From: Rhodospirillaceae bacterium
Lineage (GTDB): Bacteria; Pseudomonadota; Alphaproteobacteria; UBA8366
Assembly: GCA_002722095.1 (NCBI GenBank)
Contig: PBKG01000006.1
Coordinates: forward strand, 288,669-352,668
Length of the DNA stretch: 64,000 bases
Direction: 5' to 3'
Shown: in pieces, positions 59,709 to 64,000 of the stretch
Layout of the letters: every line of letters begins with the position of its first letter
Numbering within the stretch: position 1 is the first letter of the stretch
Notes under the pieces: model-generated
What the model saw: the letters and a program-made list of their open reading frames with translations, nothing else
What the model was told of the DNA's origin: nothing
The model's database searches: none
Made by a program: the position numbers and the translations under genes

Positions 59709-61076
59709 ATGAGAATGCGACCGCACGCCATCGAGATTCCCTATCGCGATCCGGTATCGGCCTTTACGCCTTTCGCAGCAAATCCCTATTCAGCGTTCCT
59801 CGACGCACCCGGGGACGAAGGCCGCTATGCCTATATCGCTCCAGCGCCGGTCGCGGTCGAGATTGCAGAGGTGGGCGACACCGACAATCCCTGGGATCGG
59901 CTGGCGGAGCGACTTGCCGAATTTCAGCTGTGCCCGCTTGAGCATTTACCCCCGTTTCAAACAGGCTTGGTCGGTTATTTCGGCTATGAAATGGGCCGTC
60001 ACCTCGAACAGCTGCCAGCACCGCACATAACCGGAACTGAACTGCCTGAAATGGTGGTGGGTTTCTACGACGTCATTGCCGCCTTTGACGTCGAACGGAA
60101 AAAATCCTGGGTCGTCGCAAGCCCTTTTTCAAATCACTCCTCAGATCAAACGAAAGACCGGGCCGAAACACTCGCCCGCGAAATTGCTGCCGCGCCGACG
60201 GAAATTGCCGAACCCGAGATAGAAGTCGAACAGTGGCAGCCGGAAATCGCGCGGACGGAGTACGATGCCAAGGCCAAAGGGATTATCGATTACATCCAGG
60301 CCGGTGACATCTTTCAAGCCAATCTTACCCAGCGTTTCCTAGCCGAAAGACCGGCGAGGCTAGCGCCGTTCGATCTTTATCGGCAGCTTCGGCACCTGAA
60401 CCCTGCGCCCTTCGCCGCCTATCTCGGTTGCGGGTCAGGCCGGGCAGTGCTGTCCGCATCGCCGGAGCGTTTCCTATCGCTCGGAACCGACCGAAGGGTC
60501 GTGACCGAGCCCATCAAAGGCTCCCGCCCCCGAGGTGCAACGGCGGAGGCGGATCGCGATTTGGCCAAAGCGCTCGAAAACAGCGCCAAGGACAAGGCCG
60601 AAAACTTGATGATCGTGGATCTATTGCGCAACGATCTGTCGCGGGTCTGCGAAATTGGCTCGGTCGCCGTACCCTCCCTAAATCGCTTGGAAAGTTTTGC
60701 CGAAATGCATCATTTGGTTTCAACGGTAACCGGCACGCTCAAACCCGACGAAACGGCGATCTCGCTGTTAAAAGCGTGTTTTCCCGGCGGCTCTGTCACG
60801 GGAGCGCCGAAAATTCGCGCAATGGAAATTATCAATGAAATAGAGCCAGCCCGACGCGGACCTTATTGCGGCGCAATCGGCTGGATCGGATTCGACGGCG
60901 CGATGGATACCAGCATCGTCATCCGCACTTTGGTGGTCGAAGAAAACCAAATCATTGCTCAGGCCGGTGGGGGCATTGTTGCGGATTCGCAGCCGACACT
61001 GGAATATGAAGAAAGCATGTCAAAAGCACGCGCGTTATTGCGCTGTCTCGACCCTAAAAATCAGAGCGGCTTATGA
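59709..61076 (+). CDS. pabB: Aminodeoxychorismate synthase component I
   Basis: PabB converts chorismate and ammonia to 4-amino-4-deoxychorismate for folate synthesis. The protein (455 residues from ATG 59709) has the chorismate-binding core YIQAGDIFQANLTQRF, SASPERFLSLGTDRRVVTEPIKGSRPRG, DKAENLMIVDLLRNDLSRVCEIGSV, and GSVTGAPKIRAMEIINEIEPARRGPYCGAIGWIG. The lysine in EPIKG that forms the PabB intermediate supports PabB over anthranilate synthase, which has threonine-type EPIAGT. Starts at TTG 59694 or ATG 59715 are possible. The stop overlaps pabC as ATGA; the glutaminase partner PabA is not in the window. Confidence 0.93.
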   Translation: MRMRPHAIEIPYRDPVSAFTPFAANPYSAFLDAPGDEGRYAYIAPAPVAVEIAEVGDTDNPWDRLAERLAEFQLCPLEHLPPFQTGLVGYFGYEMGRHLEQLPAPHITGTELPEMVVGFYDVIAAFDVERKKSWVVASPFSNHSSDQTKDRAETLAREIAAAPTEIAEPEIEVEQWQPEIARTEYDAKAKGIIDYIQAGDIFQANLTQRFLAERPARLAPFDLYRQLRHLNPAPFAAYLGCGSGRAVLSASPERFLSLGTDRRVVTEPIKGSRPRGATAEADRDLAKALENSAKDKAENLMIVDLLRNDLSRVCEIGSVAVPSLNRLESFAEMHHLVSTVTGTLKPDETAISLLKACFPGGSVTGAPKIRAMEIINEIEPARRGPYCGAIGWIGFDGAMDTSIVIRTLVVEENQIIAQAGGGIVADSQPTLEYEESMSKARALLRCLDPKNQSGL

Positions 61077-61876
61077 ACATTTGGCTGAACAGTGGGATCG
61101 TCGAGAACTACGAGCGGGCAATTTCGATTGCCGATCGTGGTTTTACTTTGGGCGACGGGCTGTTCGAAACCATGCTGGCCCGGGACGGGGCTCCGCTCAG
61201 GCTAGACGCCCATCTTCGGCGCCTTCGGAACGGTGCGGAGATTCTGAATCTACCGATACCCTATGATGATACTGGACTTGCCCATGCGCTCGCGGAAACC
61301 CTACACGCAAACGGGCTTGAGGCAGGGGTCCTGCGGCTAACACTAAGTCGAGGCCCGGCGGAGCGTGGGCTGATACCCCCGAAAGGCACCGAACCGACCC
61401 TGCTGATTACCGCATCGGCGGTGCCTCCGCCGCCGCCGCCAGCAGGGGCGGTTATTTGCACCGTCACCAATCGCAATGAAACGTCGCCCCTCTCCCGATG
61501 CAAATCGCTTTGTTATCTGGATAATATTCTTGCACGCCAGGAGGCAGAAACACGCGGCGCCAACGAGGCTTTGTTGCTGAATAGCCGCGGCAAACTTGCA
61601 GATGCAACGATAGCCAACATTTTCCTGGTTATCGAAAATCGTATCCTCACACCGCCCGTTTCCGACGGCGCGCTACCGGGCACCCTGCGAGAAGCAATCA
61701 TCGATGAATTCGACGGCATCGAGTCAACACTCGATCCAAATGAAATCGGCCGTGCGACGGAGGGCTTCCTTACCAACAGCCTTGGCATCCGACCGCTCCT
61801 CAGCGTCGACGGATCGCCAGTAGGCAACGGAGAGACCGGTGCAACCACCGCCCGTTTGATGGAGGTTTTGCCGTGA
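61073..61876 (+). CDS. pabC: Aminodeoxychorismate lyase (class IV aminotransferase)
   Basis: PabC releases p-aminobenzoate and pyruvate from aminodeoxychorismate using pyridoxal phosphate. The 267-residue protein shows the fold IV start IWLNSGIVENYERAISIADRGFTLGDGLFET, the Schiff-base lysine in SRCKSLCYLDNILARQEA and EALLLNSRGKLADATIANIFLVIENRILTPP. A run of six prolines (PPPPPP, about residues 118-123) sits in a surface loop. It is translationally coupled to pabB. A branched-chain or D-amino acid aminotransferase reading is possible for the family, but the pabB partner makes PabC by far the best. Confidence 0.9.
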   Translation: MNIWLNSGIVENYERAISIADRGFTLGDGLFETMLARDGAPLRLDAHLRRLRNGAEILNLPIPYDDTGLAHALAETLHANGLEAGVLRLTLSRGPAERGLIPPKGTEPTLLITASAVPPPPPPAGAVICTVTNRNETSPLSRCKSLCYLDNILARQEAETRGANEALLLNSRGKLADATIANIFLVIENRILTPPVSDGALPGTLREAIIDEFDGIESTLDPNEIGRATEGFLTNSLGIRPLLSVDGSPVGNGETGATTARLMEVLP

Positions 61877-61879
61877 GCT

Positions 61880-62674
61880 CTAAGCTGTGTCGGGAGATAA
61901 CGTGGTGATCGAAGGGTTTTTTCCGCAAAGCGGACAATCCTGATCTCGTTTGACGTCGAGCTTGGTAACCCGGGCACTCAAGCCATCATAAAGAATAAGG
62001 TTTCCGGACAGCCCGTCGCCCAGGTCCAATATCTCCTTAATTACCTCGGTCGCCTGCATTGTCCCCATTACACCGGCAACGGCGCCGAAAATGCCGGCCT
62101 GTTCGCAACGCGGCACTGTGCCGGGCGCCGGCGGGCTTGGAAACAGGCAACGGTAGCAAGGATACTCGTCACCTTTTAGATATGGCTTGAAGGTGGACAG
62201 TTGGCCCTCGAAACGGAGCAACGCCGCGGCGACCAGCGGCTTTTTCGCGAAAAAACACGCATCATTCAGCAAATATCGGGTGGTGAAATTATCCGACCCA
62301 TCGACAACCAGGTCATAGCTTTCGATCAAGGTTAGGGCGTTTTCCGTTGTCAGCCTGGTTCGGTGCGCATTAACGGCGATTTCGGGGTTAAGTTCTGCCA
62401 AACGGTCTGCCGCACTCACCACCTTGGCATCGCCGACGCCATCGTCGGAGTGAATAATTTGGCGCTGCAAATTGCTGATATCCACAGAATCGAAATCGAC
62501 GATACCGAGCGTGCCGACACCCGCAGCGGCCAGATAGAGGAGCGCCGGCGAGCCGAGACCGCCGGCCCCCACCACCAGCACCTGGGCCGCCAGCAGTTTC
62601 GCCTGGCCCTCTTCGCCCACTTCGTCGAGCACGATGTGGCGGGCATACCTTTGTTTTTGCGCGTCGTTCAACAT
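61880..62674 (-). CDS. MoeB/ThiF-type E1 adenylyltransferase
   Basis: A 264-residue E1-like enzyme that adenylates the C-terminal Gly-Gly of a sulfur carrier such as MoaD or ThiS. It has RYARHIVLDEVGEEGQAKL, the nucleotide loop VLVVGAGGLGSPALLYLAAAGVG, IVDFDSVDISNLQRQIIHS, DGSDNFTTRYLLNDACF and two zinc CxxC pairs (YPCYRC and CPLCG). The conserved cysteine is in PRCEQAGIFG. MoeB and ThiF cannot be separated on sequence alone; no moa or thi genes are nearby. There is no rhodanese domain. It starts 12 bases after the stop of the cysteine synthase gene on the same strand. Confidence 0.9.
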   Translation of the reverse strand: MLNDAQKQRYARHIVLDEVGEEGQAKLLAAQVLVVGAGGLGSPALLYLAAAGVGTLGIVDFDSVDISNLQRQIIHSDDGVGDAKVVSAADRLAELNPEIAVNAHRTRLTTENALTLIESYDLVVDGSDNFTTRYLLNDACFFAKKPLVAAALLRFEGQLSTFKPYLKGDEYPCYRCLFPSPPAPGTVPRCEQAGIFGAVAGVMGTMQATEVIKEILDLGDGLSGNLILYDGLSARVTKLDVKRDQDCPLCGKNPSITTLSPDTA

Positions 62675-62686
62675 TGGATGTCCACC

Positions 62687-63658
62687 TTAGAGTGCGTCGA
62701 ACAGCGGTGTCGATAGATAGCGCTCGGCGAAGGAAGGCACGATCGTAACGATACGCTTCCCTGCCATTTCTGGGCGTGCCCCTATTTCAAGTGCGGCAGA
62801 CAAGGCGGCGCCTGAGGAAATTCCCACCGGCAGTCCTTCGAGCTGCGCCGTCTTGCGCGCGGTGGCAAACGCGGATTCGTTGGCGATGGTCAGCACCTCG
62901 TCGATCAACGAACGATCCAGGATCGGCGGCACGAAGCCCGCTCCGATGCCTTCGATCATATGACTGCCCGGCTCGCCACCCGACAAAACCGCACTGTCTT
63001 CCGGTTCCACAGCAATCATACGGATTGCGGGATTGCGTTTTTTCAGAACGCGACCGCAACCGGTCAAGGTGCCTCCGGTGCCCACACTGGACACCACTAC
63101 ATCGACAGTGCCGTCGGAATCCGTCCAGATTTCCTCCGCGGTCGTCTCCGCATGAATGTCCGGATTGGCGTTATTGTGAAATTGTTGGGGCATCACCGCG
63201 TTGGGCATACTCTCGACCAGCTCCTCCGCACGGCGAATAGCGCCGGCCATGCCTTGGCGAGCCGGCGTCAGTTCCAGTTCCGCCCCCAATAACTTCAACA
63301 TTTTGCGCCGTTCGTCCGATTGGGATTCGGGCATGGTCAGGATCAGTCGAATCCCTTTGGCCGCTGCCGCAAACGCCAGCGCGATCCCCGTATTGCCGGA
63401 AGTCGGTTCGACAATCACACTGTCTTTTTCTAGGCGGCCTGCAGATTCCAACGCGCCGATCATCGCAAGGCCTATTCGATCTTTGACCGAGCCCATTGGG
63501 TTGAAGAACTCGAGTTTGGCGAGAAGCTCCGCATCTAAGCCCGCATCTTCTGCCAAGCGGGACAATCGAACCAATGGCGTCGCGCCAATGGTCTCCAGAA
63601 TCGAGCTATAAATTCGACCGCGCGCGTGAAGTGCGGGCTGCCTGTTATTTTCCGACAT
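62687..63658 (-). CDS. cysK: Cysteine synthase (O-acetylserine sulfhydrylase)
   Basis: A 323-residue pyridoxal-phosphate enzyme that makes cysteine from O-acetylserine and sulfide. The cofactor lysine is in EFFNPMGSVKDRIGLAMI, the substrate loop in VEPTSGNTGIALAFAAAAKG, the phosphate-binding glycines in VVSSVGTGGTLTGCGRVLK and the C-terminal EGLPVGISSGAALSAALEIG. These are typical of CysK-type synthases. The pairing with a MoeB/ThiF-like E1 enzyme and an upstream Rrf2 regulator suggests sulfur or Fe-S control. The start is ATG 63658, with about 100 bases to the regulator gene. Confidence 0.94.
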   Translation of the reverse strand: MSENNRQPALHARGRIYSSILETIGATPLVRLSRLAEDAGLDAELLAKLEFFNPMGSVKDRIGLAMIGALESAGRLEKDSVIVEPTSGNTGIALAFAAAAKGIRLILTMPESQSDERRKMLKLLGAELELTPARQGMAGAIRRAEELVESMPNAVMPQQFHNNANPDIHAETTAEEIWTDSDGTVDVVVSSVGTGGTLTGCGRVLKKRNPAIRMIAVEPEDSAVLSGGEPGSHMIEGIGAGFVPPILDRSLIDEVLTIANESAFATARKTAQLEGLPVGISSGAALSAALEIGARPEMAGKRIVTIVPSFAERYLSTPLFDAL

Positions 63659-63757
63659 ATTACTGTGATTTATTATTTTTACGCTGTCATAGCGTATTTC
63701 TTATCGCGCGGCGGCAAAATGGGCGCAAGGACGGAGTTCCGGTACGCAATCAACGGA

Positions 63758-64000
63758 TCAGATGGCAAAGTCCATCGGTACTTTGTTGGCTTGGTCAATG
63801 CCGGCATCGCGCGCCTGCAGACAAAGATCTTCGATGCTGATGGCATCCAGCCGTTTCAAGGAGTCTTCCTGCAAATCCTGCCAAATCGGTATCAGCACCT
63901 CGCGGCCCAAATCAGAACCGGCGGGGCTTTCCAGTAGCCCGCCATCCATTTCGCCGATCAGTCGAGCTATTTCACCGAGGAAGATGCGCCGACGTTCCCG
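63758..64000 (-). CDS. Rrf2 family transcriptional regulator, C-terminal part (truncated by window edge)
   Basis: The frame is open from the window edge to the stop at 63758, giving the last 80 residues. The pattern IFLGEIARLIGEMDGG, then EVLIPIWQDLQEDSLKRLDAISIEDLCLQA, matches the C-terminal half of Rrf2 regulators: the LxEI...EG helix and the W-x(2-3)-L...L..I(T/S)(L/I)xDL end. No cysteine cluster is seen in the visible part, so an Fe-S-sensing subtype cannot be judged. Upstream of cysK it may regulate sulfur or Fe-S metabolism. The helix-turn-helix domain lies outside the window. Confidence 0.6.
   Translation of the reverse strand, partial: RERRRIFLGEIARLIGEMDGGLLESPAGSDLGREVLIPIWQDLQEDSLKRLDAISIEDLCLQARDAGIDQANKVPMDFAI

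Noticed and set aside
1..64000. Mobile elements, prophage, CRISPR or defence island
   Set aside because: No transposase, integrase, phage structural gene, spaced repeat array or restriction or toxin pair was seen; all recognised genes are housekeeping or regulatory and codon usage looks even by eye.

Overview
The window is ordinary-looking chromosome from an alphaproteobacterium, most like a free-living Rhodospirillales-type lineage (inference from gene content only). The pointers are the trpB-trpA-accD-folC run, the AddAB helicase-nuclease in place of RecBCD, a DivL-type pseudo-histidine kinase, the ChvG/ChvI pair next to a short HPr kinase, HPr and an EIIA, the RegB/RegA redox pair, the iron regulator Irr, MmcB, and a bacterial transglutaminase-like cysteine proteinase. 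I see no prophage, insertion sequence, CRISPR array or integration site. Coding density is very high, with many 1-8 base overlaps between consecutive genes.

Layout. 1-4.4 kb (+): end of tryptophan synthesis (trpB, trpA), accD, folC and a TauD-like dioxygenase. 4.4-15.5 kb (-): a long collinear run divL-tsaE-amgK-murU-addB-addA-trxA joining cell-cycle signalling, tRNA modification, cell-wall sugar recycling and double-strand-break repair. 15.6-21.9 kb (-): ahcY with a palindromic operator candidate, a DUF427 protein, then chvI-chvG-hprK-rapZ-EIIA-HPr, a nitrogen-type PTS control cluster. 22.2-25.4 kb (+): a SCO protein, a HugZ-like flavin protein and pckA with a clear terminator. 25.4-30.7 kb (-): a lipoprotein, an SH3-fold protein, two GSTs, polA and a small zinc-finger protein. 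30.8-34.1 kb (+): an ABC ATPase without its permease, a lipoprotein hydrolase broken by one in-frame TGA, tRNA-Arg(CCG), a methyltransferase and mmcB. 34.1-40.1 kb: hldE, a membrane sensor with a degenerate HD-GYP domain, a LapG-like periplasmic protease and a degenerate EAL protein. 40.1-43.7 kb: regBA and an ABC exporter pair.

43.7-53.9 kb carries scattered cobalamin genes (cobT, cobS, a CobC-like phosphatase, cbiB, cobB) mixed with unrelated small genes. 53.9-59.6 kb holds a class A PBP, irr, and a three-gene rubrerythrin / double [4Fe-4S] CCG protein / DUF3501 module. The module's promoter contains a 15-base palindrome matching the Irr target, and its leader contains a long hairpin. 59.6-64 kb holds an SH3 protein, pabB-pabC, a MoeB/ThiF-like E1 enzyme, cysteine synthase and the end of a probable Rrf2 regulator.

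The best candidates for something not well described are the rubrerythrin-FeS-DUF3501 module with its Irr box and leader hairpin, and the 35.6-40.1 kb cluster in which two cyclic-di-GMP-type domains have lost their catalytic residues and flank a LapG-like protease.
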